This document shows positions 45,978-54,649 of a DNA stretch of 64,000 nucleotides, in pieces. The notes under the pieces are model-generated. The model worked only from the letters and a program-made list of their open reading frames with translations. It was not told the origin of the DNA and did no database searches. The number at the start of each line of letters is the position of its first letter. Positions within the stretch are counted from its first letter, which is position 1. The translations under genes and the position numbers were made by a program. The stretch is from Eubacterium sp. (lineage in GTDB: Bacteria > Bacillota > Clostridia > Oscillospirales > Acutalibacteraceae), in NCBI GenBank assembly GCA_017463985.1, contig JAFUEH010000003.1, forward strand, positions 1 to 64,000, in the 5' to 3' direction.

Positions 45978-46823
45978 ATGAGAAAAATTGACTTAACCGT
46001 GAGCGAACGGGACGGCGGCAGGCGTATACGCGACGTACTGCGTGACTTCGGCGTTTCGTCAGCCTTGCTGACCCGTCTGCGCCAAACAGAAAACGGTATC
46101 ACCGTGAACGGCGTCTTTCAGCGAACGGTCGACACCGTGCAACCGGGCGACATACTGACGATCTGCATTGCTGACAAAGGCACGATACCGCGACCGCGGC
46201 CGCTCCCCGTAACGATCTGCTATGAGGACGAGGACCTGCTGGTCCTCAATAAGCCGCCGCAAATGCCGGTCCATGAAAGCCGCAACCATATAGGCGACAC
46301 ACTGTCTAACTTTGTGGCATGGCACACCGGCGGCCAAACAGCCTTTCGGGCGGTATACCGGCTGGATCGCGACACCAGCGGGCTGGTCGTTGTCGCCAAG
46401 CATGAGCTGGCGGCCGCCAAGTTGGCAGGCCGTATTGACAAGGATTATTACGCCGTTGTCGCCGGTATGATGACCGAGGACGGCACCGTTGACCTCCCGA
46501 TCGCACGCTGCGGAGACAGCATTATCAAGCGAAGGGTAGACGCTGACGGCGAACCGGCGGTAACGCACTATGAGGTGCTGTCGCACCGCGACGGTAACAC
46601 GCTGCTTCGCCTGCGGCTGGCAACCGGTCGGACGCATCAGATACGCGTACACTTATCCTATCTCGGCCATCCGCTGCTCGGTGACACACTGTACGGCAAT
46701 GACGCCGCGCGTATCGCCCGTCAGGCATTGCACTGCAAGGATGTATATTTTACGCATCCCATCACGGGTAAGGCTATACACATCAGCTGCGATTTTCCGC
46801 AGGATATGAAGGAGATCATTTAA
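45978..46823 (+). CDS. RluA-family pseudouridine synthase
   Basis: The protein has 281 residues. N-terminal S4-type domain (RIRDVLRDFGVS...GITVNG) and catalytic domain with YRLDRDTSG (catalytic Asp, about 130) and GRTHQIRVHL. It makes pseudouridine in rRNA or tRNA; the site is not predictable. The ATG at 45978 fits family alignments; there is no ribosome-binding site because the promoter -10 box ends only 6 bases before it. A GTG at 45960 is less likely. Confidence 0.87.
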   Translation: MRKIDLTVSERDGGRRIRDVLRDFGVSSALLTRLRQTENGITVNGVFQRTVDTVQPGDILTICIADKGTIPRPRPLPVTICYEDEDLLVLNKPPQMPVHESRNHIGDTLSNFVAWHTGGQTAFRAVYRLDRDTSGLVVVAKHELAAAKLAGRIDKDYYAVVAGMMTEDGTVDLPIARCGDSIIKRRVDADGEPAVTHYEVLSHRDGNTLLRLRLATGRTHQIRVHLSYLGHPLLGDTLYGNDAARIARQALHCKDVYFTHPITGKAIHISCDFPQDMKEII

Positions 46824-46824
46824 T

Positions 46825-47760
46825 ATGCCTGCTTTTGCTACACATTATATTTTTTTAGACGAAATGCAATCGGTTTTGCAGGAGAACGCCGATTTCAGCT
46901 TTGACCTGCCTACTGCCGGTATCGGCACACAGGGGCCGGATATTTTCTTCTTTCACCGGTTGATTCCGCCATTCACAATTTACAAAACACTCGCCGGCAC
47001 CTCCGGCAAGCTGCATCACGCGAAGGCCGGTGAGCTGTTCGACGCCTTCGCACAGTATCTCACCTTTTCTCCTAACCGAGATATTGCAAAATCGTACATC
47101 TATGGCTTTATCTTGCACTATGCACTGGACAGGAACTGTCATCCTTATGTTTATGCTTATCAGGAAAAGGAGCTGGCCTCCGTCAAGCATCTGCATTCCT
47201 TGGCGGCGCACAACCGTGTAGAGCACGCGCTCGACACTTTCCTGTTGGATCGTCGGATGGGCGTTTATCCGCCGAGCGATTTCGACCCGCGCAAAACGCT
47301 GAGCAGCGACCCGGCCGCGTTAGAGGAGGTAGCGCATCTGCTGTCCTTTGTCATTGAAAAATGCATTGGCAAGAGGATAGAAGAAAAAGAGATCGCCCGC
47401 GCGGTCACCGATACGGCCAAGGTACAGCATATTCTGTCGGACAGAAAAGGCAATGCCACACGGTTAGCGCATATTTTGGAAACACCCGTCGGACCGCTGA
47501 CAGGCTACTTTAAGCTGTCCTGTTCTATTAAGCCGAAGGACTTGGCTTTTGCCGAAAAATATGCTAATATAAATAACGCAACATGGGTATCCCCTTTTGA
47601 CGGCAGCCGTCACAACGATAGCTTTGAACAATTATTTGAGCGTTCTAAGCTTGACGCGGCGAAGCTGCTGGACGGATTTGAGGAAATCTGCAAGGGCAAT
47701 ACTACCGGCTATCAAGTGACTAACAATATATCTTTCCTGGACGGAACGGAGGTAAAATAA
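46825..47760 (+). CDS. Zinc-dependent phospholipase C-like protein
   Basis: The protein has 311 residues. THYIFLDE, GPDIFFF, YGFILHYALDRNCHPY and HNRVEHALDT supply the His/Asp zinc ligands of the PF00882-type phospholipase C fold. No signal peptide is visible, so it is probably cytoplasmic and its substrate may not be a phospholipid. It follows the RluA gene by one base with AAGGAG upstream and directly precedes luxS. Confidence 0.75.
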   Translation: MPAFATHYIFLDEMQSVLQENADFSFDLPTAGIGTQGPDIFFFHRLIPPFTIYKTLAGTSGKLHHAKAGELFDAFAQYLTFSPNRDIAKSYIYGFILHYALDRNCHPYVYAYQEKELASVKHLHSLAAHNRVEHALDTFLLDRRMGVYPPSDFDPRKTLSSDPAALEEVAHLLSFVIEKCIGKRIEEKEIARAVTDTAKVQHILSDRKGNATRLAHILETPVGPLTGYFKLSCSIKPKDLAFAEKYANINNATWVSPFDGSRHNDSFEQLFERSKLDAAKLLDGFEEICKGNTTGYQVTNNISFLDGTEVK

Positions 47761-48228
47761 ATGAAAACTATTCCCAGCGCTGAACTGGATCATAACATTC
47801 TGAAAAAGGGCATTTACATTTCCCGTATTGACGAGGACATCACGACGTATGATATCCGCATGAGGGAGCCGAACCGCGGCGATTATCTTACAAATTCGGC
47901 GCTGCACACGATCGAGCATATTTTTACCGATTATGTCAGAAGTACCGAATTCGGTGATAATATTATCTATTTTGGGCCGATGGGCAGCCGTACCGGCTTC
48001 TATTTCCTGACCAGAAGCTTGAGCGATAATTACTCTCTCCAGCTGATCCGCGACGCGTTTCAGCACATCGCTGATTTTTGGGGCAGAATCCCCGGAGCCT
48101 CGCCGGCGGAATGCGGCAACTGTCTGGAGCACAACCTGCCGCAGGCGAAGGAGGAGGCAAAGGAATTCCTGCAGGTAATCGAGCACTGGACGCGCGAGGA
48201 TTTGGTATATCCAAAGGCGGTCGAGTAA
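47761..48228 (+). CDS. luxS: S-ribosylhomocysteine lyase (LuxS) with Ser in place of the catalytic Cys
   Basis: The protein has 155 residues. The metal site is intact: H49 and H53 in HTIEH, and C118 in AECGN; E52 corresponds to Glu57 of the Bacillus subtilis enzyme. However, the segment that normally reads PMGCQTGYY reads PMGSRTGFY (Ser76 instead of the Cys84 used as general acid/base). The enzyme normally cleaves S-ribosylhomocysteine into homocysteine and the AI-2 precursor. Activity could be lower, altered or lost. The start follows GGAGG and the preceding stop is adjacent. Confidence 0.9.
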   Translation: MKTIPSAELDHNILKKGIYISRIDEDITTYDIRMREPNRGDYLTNSALHTIEHIFTDYVRSTEFGDNIIYFGPMGSRTGFYFLTRSLSDNYSLQLIRDAFQHIADFWGRIPGASPAECGNCLEHNLPQAKEEAKEFLQVIEHWTREDLVYPKAVE

Positions 48229-48256
48229 CCACTTATGCCATCACAAAGCAGATAAG

Positions 48257-48295
48257 AAAGCGGACCGTAGTTAGCTACTACAGTCCGCTTTTTTT
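48257..48295. terminator. Bidirectional terminator between luxS and the long minus-strand operon
   Basis: Stem 48258-48265 with 48283-48290, extended by a partly paired inner helix, T7 tract on the plus side. It should end luxS and the operon arriving from the right. Confidence 0.7.
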
Positions 48296-48316
48296 GATGT
48301 TGCCAAACACTGAGGC

Positions 48317-49372
48317 TTATTCCTCGTTAAAGAAATCGTCGGCGTTGATGACGCTGTTATATTTTCTAGCCGTCAGTGCGCCATCGGTCACGCCTGTGCC
48401 GGTCAAGGTCAGGGTATTGCCGTTCACGTTGATAAGCTGCGTTTCGCCGTTTAACGTCAACGTCAGCTCACCGCCGTCCTCTTTAAAGGTACCATTTTGC
48501 ATGGAGGTGGTCCACTCCTCATCGCCTTCCTTAGTATAATGCGTCACCGTAAAGGCACCGCCGTCGGCAAACTGATAAGAATCGATCGCCTGACGGTCAC
48601 CGTTCTCTACCGGCATGCCGTACCAAAAGCCCTGATAAATAAAGCTGATGTCCGCCGTTGCAGCCGTCGTTGTTTCAGCCTCTGTAGTCTCCGCCACGGT
48701 CGTTTCCTCCGATACGGCAGCACCGTCGTAATTCTCATTGTCAGCACGCTCATACATACTGTGATCAAACACTATCGGCGCAGCGTTATCGGTAATTGTA
48801 CCGCTGAAGGTCACAGGCTGCTCATAATCGTAACGTCTATCGGAGCCGTGAAAGCTGACGGTGATCACAAAGGTATAGTTATATTCCTGTCCCTCCGTCA
48901 AATTCAGGCCGTCTGTATAAAAGAAGATCGTGCGGAAGGTTGCGTCAACATTCTTCGTGTACTGATAGTCCGTCGTGAGCGGTTCGCCCTCGGCCGGTCC
49001 ATCGTACAAGCTAACGCCGTGGATAAATTCCATATCCTGTGCGTTGTCAAGCTTCAGATAAACCACCGGCTCCTCCTCGTTGATCACACCGGTACCGGTG
49101 GTGAAGGTCAGCTCCGGACGGGCCTGTTGCAGCGGTAGAATATAATGGAAATAAAGATAGGAGCCGCCTGCCGCCAGCGCAACAACCAACAACAGCACAA
49201 TCAGCAGTCTTAAGCCCTTATGGGGCTTTTTTTCATCGTTGGAATAGAGATCCTCTACTCTGTCGTCCGCCGTAATGATCGTATAGCCGGAATCCGTATC
49301 CGTGATCGCACCGCAGTTCGGACAAGTCGTTTCGTCTGCGCCGAGCCGGGCGCCGCAATTTTTACACTTCAT
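48317..49372 (-). CDS. Zinc-ribbon membrane protein with extracytoplasmic beta domain
   Basis: The protein has 351 residues. N-terminal zinc ribbon (CKNCGARL...CPNCG, 3-20), one membrane helix (about 55-78) and a large outside region with a Glu/Thr-rich linker (about 225-245) between two beta-rich parts. The end recalls a small lipocalin-like sheet (GTFKEDGGELTLTLNG). Function unknown. It is the last gene of the rimP operon, 16 bp after the ClC gene. Confidence 0.65.
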   Translation of the reverse strand: MKCKNCGARLGADETTCPNCGAITDTDSGYTIITADDRVEDLYSNDEKKPHKGLRLLIVLLLVVALAAGGSYLYFHYILPLQQARPELTFTTGTGVINEEEPVVYLKLDNAQDMEFIHGVSLYDGPAEGEPLTTDYQYTKNVDATFRTIFFYTDGLNLTEGQEYNYTFVITVSFHGSDRRYDYEQPVTFSGTITDNAAPIVFDHSMYERADNENYDGAAVSEETTVAETTEAETTTAATADISFIYQGFWYGMPVENGDRQAIDSYQFADGGAFTVTHYTKEGDEEWTTSMQNGTFKEDGGELTLTLNGETQLINVNGNTLTLTGTGVTDGALTARKYNSVINADDFFNEE

Positions 49373-49388
49373 GGTTATTCTCCCGTTT

Positions 49389-50954
49389 TCAATCGTTAAT
49401 GATCTCGTAAACTCTTCTTAAATCCTGTTGAAAGCGGCGCTGGCTGATGCTCATCACCAACGTATCGCCCTCCTTCAACACAGTATCGCCTTTCGGCGTG
49501 ATCGGCATATCGTTGCGATCGATCGACACAATCAGGCAGTGCTTGCCCCAGTCGATCTCTGCGATCTGACGGCCGTTCACACAGCTGCCGACCGGAATCA
49601 CAAAGGTCTGCAGCACTTTTTCGCTGTCCTTTGTATTCACCACCGGCGTATCGGTGTTTTCCACAGCCTTTTCAAAAAGGATTGCATAGAACGGCGCGGT
49701 ACCGATCACATTGGCAACAGCATAAGAGATGAGGCTCACTGTCGCCAGCGGCAGCAGGTTATTCATATCGCCGGTCAGCTCAAACACCAAAATAATGCCG
49801 GTCAGCGGCGCACGGACAATAGAGGCAAAAAGCCCTGCCATGCCGACGATGACAAATTCCTGGCGCAAATCGCCGCTCAACCCGAACAGATCGATCGAAA
49901 GATCACCGAAAATACCGCCGAGATAAGCGCCCAAAATACACAGCGGATACAGCGTGCCGCCCGGCGCACCGGAGGCAAAGCTGAAAGCGCCAAACACAAA
50001 CTTCGCTGCAAACAGCAGCAACAGCATCTGCAGCTGCGGATTATCGTTCATCAGTAAGGCTGTCATGCGGTGACCGCCGCAGGTGATCTGCGGCAAGAGC
50101 AGTCCCACAACGCCACTGATCACAAACACCAGCGCCATTTTCACCGGCGACGGCAGCTTGGGTATCCGTTTAAAGAGGCGCTGTGCCTTTACCATCGCCA
50201 CGTTATAAAACGCGCCGAATACGCCGAGCACCACGCCCAGCAATAACAGCAGCCAATAGTTCCTAAGCGGCAGCGATTCCGCATCATAAGCAAAAACCGT
50301 TTCTTGGCCAAAAAAGATCTTTGAGATAAAATCCGCTACGATCGCGGCAACGATACCCATGCACATCAGCGAGCGATCCAGCCCGTGGTGCAGCTCCTCA
50401 AATATAAACATCGTTCCGGCGATCGGCGCATTAAACGCCGCTGCCATTCCGGCACCGGCACCGCAGGAGATCATCCGTTTTTCAGTGGTTTTATCCGCTT
50501 TTGTCAGTACCGCAGCGCCCTTTGCCGCCATACCGCCCAGCTGTACGGAGGGACCCTCCCTGCCGAGCGACAGGCCGCTGAACACCGACAGCGTACCGCC
50601 GACAAACTTGGCAACCGTCACCTTCCACCAGTTCAATGAAAAATAGCCGCGGATATCACCGGTGGTTTGCGGAATACCGGAGCCTGCAGCGTCCGGCTCC
50701 CACCGATTGATATAGGCAACCGCCACACCGATACCGGCCAGCAGCGCCAACCACAGCGCAATTTTAACGGGCGAAGCGTTCACATACGTAATCACCCGCA
50801 GCAGGCCATCCTCCGCTACCTGGAGCATAAAACGGTATGCCACACACACCAGGCCGGACACAACGCCAACCTCCACACCTCTAACAATGAGGTACAGGCT
50901 TTCCGTGCGCTTTGACCCTATTTTTCGTATCGTTGTTTTCTCTTTATTCTGCAT
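49389..50954 (-). CDS. ClC-type chloride/proton antiporter with TrkA-C domain
   Basis: The protein has 521 residues. Membrane core with GSGIPQ, GREGPSVQLG (gating Glu), IFEELHHG (position of the proton-transfer Glu) and GAPGGTLYP. A C-terminal TrkA-C domain (about 440-521) may sense a ligand. The retained glutamates point to Cl-/H+ exchange rather than a simple channel. The start overlaps the HAD stop, so it belongs to the same operon. Confidence 0.9.
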   Translation of the reverse strand: MQNKEKTTIRKIGSKRTESLYLIVRGVEVGVVSGLVCVAYRFMLQVAEDGLLRVITYVNASPVKIALWLALLAGIGVAVAYINRWEPDAAGSGIPQTTGDIRGYFSLNWWKVTVAKFVGGTLSVFSGLSLGREGPSVQLGGMAAKGAAVLTKADKTTEKRMISCGAGAGMAAAFNAPIAGTMFIFEELHHGLDRSLMCMGIVAAIVADFISKIFFGQETVFAYDAESLPLRNYWLLLLLGVVLGVFGAFYNVAMVKAQRLFKRIPKLPSPVKMALVFVISGVVGLLLPQITCGGHRMTALLMNDNPQLQMLLLLFAAKFVFGAFSFASGAPGGTLYPLCILGAYLGGIFGDLSIDLFGLSGDLRQEFVIVGMAGLFASIVRAPLTGIILVFELTGDMNNLLPLATVSLISYAVANVIGTAPFYAILFEKAVENTDTPVVNTKDSEKVLQTFVIPVGSCVNGRQIAEIDWGKHCLIVSIDRNDMPITPKGDTVLKEGDTLVMSISQRRFQQDLRRVYEIIND

Positions 50955-51627
50955 CTTCCATCTTATCCAGCACCGTCAATACATCGATAATATCGTCAAT
51001 CGTCGGCACATCGTCACGCAGGCCTTGGTTATAAAACCATCCGAAGTTCATGCGGATCGCCTGCATACCGGCACCGAGCGCACCCTGAATATCGTTCACC
51101 GGATGATCACCGACATAAACACATTCCGCCGGCGACACGCCGATTTTTTCAGCAGCGATACAAAACAGCGCCGGATCCGGCTTATGGATACCGTAATCGC
51201 CGCTGACGACCAGCATATCAATATAGGGCATCAAGCCGCTTTTTTCCATCTTATGGTTTTGCAGATACGCCGGACCGTTTGTGATCACGCCGGTGATATA
51301 GCCGCGCTGCTTCAGCGTTTTGAGCAGCGGCAGCGAATGGGGAAAGACCACATTATGATTGCCGAATTCATAATCATAATGGTGTGCCAGCTCCTCTGCC
51401 GGCGGCGCGTCCTGCCAGTGCCACAGGTCAATCAGTCCTTGAAACCACTTGACGCGGTCAACATAGCCGCCGTTACCGGTTACGCGCATCTCCTCGCGGC
51501 TCTTTTCCGCCTCAGCGCCATGTGCCTCCGGAAGGTACAGCGCAAAAAAGGCGTCCATATAGTGCTCAAACGCCTCGGTTCTGTCCTGCAGCGTTTCGTC
51601 AAAATCAAATAATACTGCTTTTATCAT
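50944..51627 (-). CDS. HAD-family hydrolase (nucleotidase-like)
   Basis: The protein has 227 residues. DFDETL (nucleophile Asp and the acid two residues later), VITNG, and GDHPVNDIQGALGAGM form the four HAD motifs. The cap suggests a YjjG-like 5'-nucleotidase or phosphatase acting on small phosphates. Overlaps RibF by 23 bp, indicating translational coupling; near a flavokinase it may act on FMN or related compounds (inference). Confidence 0.86.
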   Translation of the reverse strand: MIKAVLFDFDETLQDRTEAFEHYMDAFFALYLPEAHGAEAEKSREEMRVTGNGGYVDRVKWFQGLIDLWHWQDAPPAEELAHHYDYEFGNHNVVFPHSLPLLKTLKQRGYITGVITNGPAYLQNHKMEKSGLMPYIDMLVVSGDYGIHKPDPALFCIAAEKIGVSPAECVYVGDHPVNDIQGALGAGMQAIRMNFGWFYNQGLRDDVPTIDDIIDVLTVLDKMEDAE

Positions 51628-52408
51628 GGTTCAGCTGTTCCTTTAGCTTCTCGACAGAAGAAAAGTGCTTTTCCTCTCTGATATATTTTATCAGCTCTAC
51701 TCTGACGGTCTTACCGTACAGGTCGCCGTTATAATCAAAAATATGGGTTTCACACAGCGGTTCTTCCAACCGCCAGCTGGGGCGGATACCGATATTTGTG
51801 AACGCGCGGTACAGCACGCCGTCCACCTCTGCGCGGCTTTCGTACACGCCGTAGCGCGGTACGATCAGTCCCTCCGGCAAGCGTTGGTTAGCAGTAGGAT
51901 AACCGACCGTTCTGCCGCGCGCGTCTCCGTGAAGCACCGTACTCTCAAAAGTAAACGGATAGCCGAGCATACTGTTCGCCTGTTCTATTTCACCGTTTTG
52001 GAGGCACTGCCGGATGCGCGAGGAGCTGATCGGCTGCTCCTGATAATCCAGATGCTCCAGAATACGTACCCAAACGCCCTTACTTTCCAAATAACTGCGC
52101 AGATCCAGCGCGGTCCACATCGCATTTTTACCGAAGCGGAAATTAAAACCGCACAGAATGATCCCTGCGCCAAAGCGGCGCACCAGCACCTCATCGACAA
52201 ATTCAGCGGCCGTCATGCCCTTGATCGTATCAAAATCAGCAAAGACCGCGTTGGGATACCGTTTTTCAAATATGCTTTTTTGCAGTAGTGTGAAATGATT
52301 ATTCACACAGTATATAATGACGTTGTCCGCACCGGTTACCACGGTTTTGTGCGCCAGGTGCATCCCGTCAAAGTCGCCTAAGGCGACTGCTGTTCTCTTA
52401 CTTTCCAT
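51605..52408 (-). CDS. ribF: Bifunctional riboflavin kinase/FAD synthetase
   Basis: The protein has 267 residues, somewhat shorter than the usual 300-315. The FAD synthetase part has GDFDGMHLAH, FRFG and ISSSRIR; the kinase part has GRTVGYPTAN and TNIGIRPSW. It makes FMN then FAD. It sits 4 bp after truB, the normal neighbour in Firmicutes. Shortening is mostly within the N-terminal domain. Confidence 0.92.
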   Translation of the reverse strand: MESKRTAVALGDFDGMHLAHKTVVTGADNVIIYCVNNHFTLLQKSIFEKRYPNAVFADFDTIKGMTAAEFVDEVLVRRFGAGIILCGFNFRFGKNAMWTALDLRSYLESKGVWVRILEHLDYQEQPISSSRIRQCLQNGEIEQANSMLGYPFTFESTVLHGDARGRTVGYPTANQRLPEGLIVPRYGVYESRAEVDGVLYRAFTNIGIRPSWRLEEPLCETHIFDYNGDLYGKTVRVELIKYIREEKHFSSVEKLKEQLNHDKSSII

Positions 52409-52411
52409 AAA

Positions 52412-53302
52412 CTAATTGTTGTGCGGCAGCAGTCTGACCGCCGCCAGCTCCTCGCCTGTATTTTTACCCAAGCCTAAAAATGCACCGTCCGGAGCACGGA
52501 CCGTGACCGTTTCACCAAGGCATGGAGAAGCCTTTACTCTTTTCATATCTAACGCACCGCCGTTGGCAAAGCGCCGGGCCTGCGCCTCGCTGACCGTTAC
52601 CTGTTGGTACGCTGCAAACAAATCCTCCAACCGGTGCAGCGCCGGCGAAAAATCGCCGCTGTCCTTCATCGCTTCCAGCGCCTCCAGCGAGACGCAGTCC
52701 GCCAAGGTAAAGCCCATCGCCTGTGTGCGCTCCAGCGCGGTCATGACCGCCCCGCAGCCAAGCGTACGGCCAATATCGTCGATCAAGCTGCGGATATAGG
52801 TGCCCTTTGAGCACAGCACCTCGACCGTGTATTCTCCGTTTGCTTCGCCTAGCAGCTTTAACTCCTTAACGGTAACGGTACAAGGCTGCCGTTCCACCGC
52901 TATGCCGCGGCGTGCCAGCTCATAAAGCCGAACGCCATCCACTGATTTGGCGCTGTACATCGGCGGCAGCTGCTGTATCGTACCGGTAAACTGCGGCAGC
53001 ACTGCTGCAATATCGGCGGCATCTGCATTCACCGGGAACGTACCCGTCACCTCACCGGTAATATCCAGCGTATCCGTCGTTTTACCCAATATAAAGCGCG
53101 CCCGATAGCCCTTATCGCTGTCCGGCAGATAATTGAGAAAGCGCGTGGCGCTGCCGAGCATGATCGGCAGAACGCCTGTCGCCATCGGATCCAACGTGCC
53201 GGTATGGCCGCACTTTTTTTCTTTTGTGATACCGCGCACCTTGGCCACCACACCAAAGGACGTGATGCCGGCCGGCTTGTTCACACAAATAATACCCGTC
53301 AT
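52412..53302 (-). CDS. truB: tRNA pseudouridine(55) synthase
   Basis: The protein has 296 residues. INKPAGIT, GHTGTLDPMATGVL (catalytic Asp near 40), MYSAKSVDG and CSKGTYIRSL are present. It modifies U55 in the T loop of tRNA. One base separates it from nrnA. Confidence 0.95.
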   Translation of the reverse strand: MTGIICVNKPAGITSFGVVAKVRGITKEKKCGHTGTLDPMATGVLPIMLGSATRFLNYLPDSDKGYRARFILGKTTDTLDITGEVTGTFPVNADAADIAAVLPQFTGTIQQLPPMYSAKSVDGVRLYELARRGIAVERQPCTVTVKELKLLGEANGEYTVEVLCSKGTYIRSLIDDIGRTLGCGAVMTALERTQAMGFTLADCVSLEALEAMKDSGDFSPALHRLEDLFAAYQQVTVSEAQARRFANGGALDMKRVKASPCLGETVTVRAPDGAFLGLGKNTGEELAAVRLLPHNN

Positions 53303-53303
53303 A

Positions 53304-54254
53304 TCAGCTCAGTAATGTACGGCACTGCGCCAACAGCAAGGCCTTTGCCTCTTCCACGCCGCAGTCAAACTTGCAGGCGGCTGCCTGCTTATGTCCGCCG
53401 CCGCCAAAACACGCCGCCAACTTTGAAGCGTCCACGCTCTCGTAGGTACGGATCGAGCACTTGCACTTTCCGTCGGCTTTTTCACGGATCGTCAAGCCGA
53501 TCTCCACGCCCTCCGTCTGCCTCGTTAACGGTGCGATCGCCTCGGTTTCCACCTCGCTGGAGCCGGACAGGCGATACATTTCCTGCGTGACCGTGATAAC
53601 GCATACGCGCTCCTCACAGAAAAACTGCATTCCCTCGATCGCCAGCCGTTCCAGCGCGGCGTAGGTTTTTGTTTTTGTTTCAAACATCACGCGGTTAATC
53701 GTGCCGTTAGCGGCCCCGAGGTCGATCAGCTCCGCCGCCGCCCGATACGTGTTGGAGGTCGTGCTGGCATAACGGAAGCAGCCGGTATCGGTTGACAGAC
53801 CGGTATACAGGCAATCCGCGATGTGCCGGTCAATCGGCACACGCAGCGCCTTGATGACTTTAAAGACCGTCTCAGCAGCAGCTGCGGCGTCAGCATTGAG
53901 CAGCAGATACGCGGCATAGCCTGTATTCGTTGCGTGATGGTCAATGCAAAGGTCGATCCTGCCGCCGTAAACCTCCGCAAGGCTTCCCAGCAGATTTTCG
54001 GTAGCCACGTCTACTGCCACAATATACTTTTCTTCAAAATCGGGCATCTGCAGATCCGCATAGAGATAGTGATATTTTGCCGGAATTTCATCCGCACAGA
54101 TCACCCTGGCGCGCTTGCCCAGCTTGAGCAGGGCACGGCACAGACCAAAGCCGCAGCCGAGCGTATCGCCGTCCGGATGCGCGTGGGTCAGGATCAGGAT
54201 ATCGTCCTGTTCCTTCAAAATGCCGGCACACTTTTCAACATTAATCTTCGTCAT
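53304..54254 (-). CDS. nrnA: DHH/DHHA1 phosphoesterase (NrnA-like oligoribonuclease/pAp phosphatase)
   Basis: The protein has 316 residues. LTHAHPDGDTLGC, VAVD, DHHATN and C-terminal GGGHKQAAA are the DHH and DHHA1 metal and substrate motifs. It degrades very short RNAs and 3'-phosphoadenosine phosphate. The start at 54254 lies inside the end of rbfA behind AAAGAGG; a longer frame to 54335 would overlap more and has no site. Confidence 0.9.
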   Translation of the reverse strand: MTKINVEKCAGILKEQDDILILTHAHPDGDTLGCGFGLCRALLKLGKRARVICADEIPAKYHYLYADLQMPDFEEKYIVAVDVATENLLGSLAEVYGGRIDLCIDHHATNTGYAAYLLLNADAAAAAETVFKVIKALRVPIDRHIADCLYTGLSTDTGCFRYASTTSNTYRAAAELIDLGAANGTINRVMFETKTKTYAALERLAIEGMQFFCEERVCVITVTQEMYRLSGSSEVETEAIAPLTRQTEGVEIGLTIREKADGKCKCSIRTYESVDASKLAACFGGGGHKQAAACKFDCGVEEAKALLLAQCRTLLS

Positions 54255-54609
54255 CCTCTTTATCCTCGGAAAAGTTGATCGTCTTGAGCTTATCAAAGAG
54301 CGCAAAGCCCTTTTCAATCGAATCGTCCGCCACAAAGCGCAGCTCAGGCACCTTACGCAGATGGAGCGACGCGCCGAGACGCTTTCTGATAAAGCCGGAC
54401 GCCGCCTTCAGTCCTTTCACGGATTCCTTGGCAGCCTCGATACCGCCGACCTCGCTGACATACACCTTGCAGTAGCTCAGGTCGTTGCTCACATCCACCT
54501 TGACAACCGTGAGCATATCCGATACACGCGGGTCCTTGACTTCACGCAGGATATGCACCAGCTCACGCTTGATGTCCTCGGTGATTCTGTCTATTCTGTA
54601 TCCAGCCAT
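54241..54609 (-). CDS. rbfA: Ribosome-binding factor A
   Basis: The protein has 122 residues. KH-like fold; RITEDIKRELVHILREVKDPRV and LRKVPELRFVADDSIEKG are typical. It helps mature the 30S subunit. The acidic tail ends in EDKEDDED, whose codons provide the next gene's start signal. Confidence 0.94.
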   Translation of the reverse strand: MAGYRIDRITEDIKRELVHILREVKDPRVSDMLTVVKVDVSNDLSYCKVYVSEVGGIEAAKESVKGLKAASGFIRKRLGASLHLRKVPELRFVADDSIEKGFALFDKLKTINFSEDKEDDED

Positions 54610-54649
54610 TTTCTCTTTCCTTTTGTCAATTAGTAAAACTCATTCCGTA

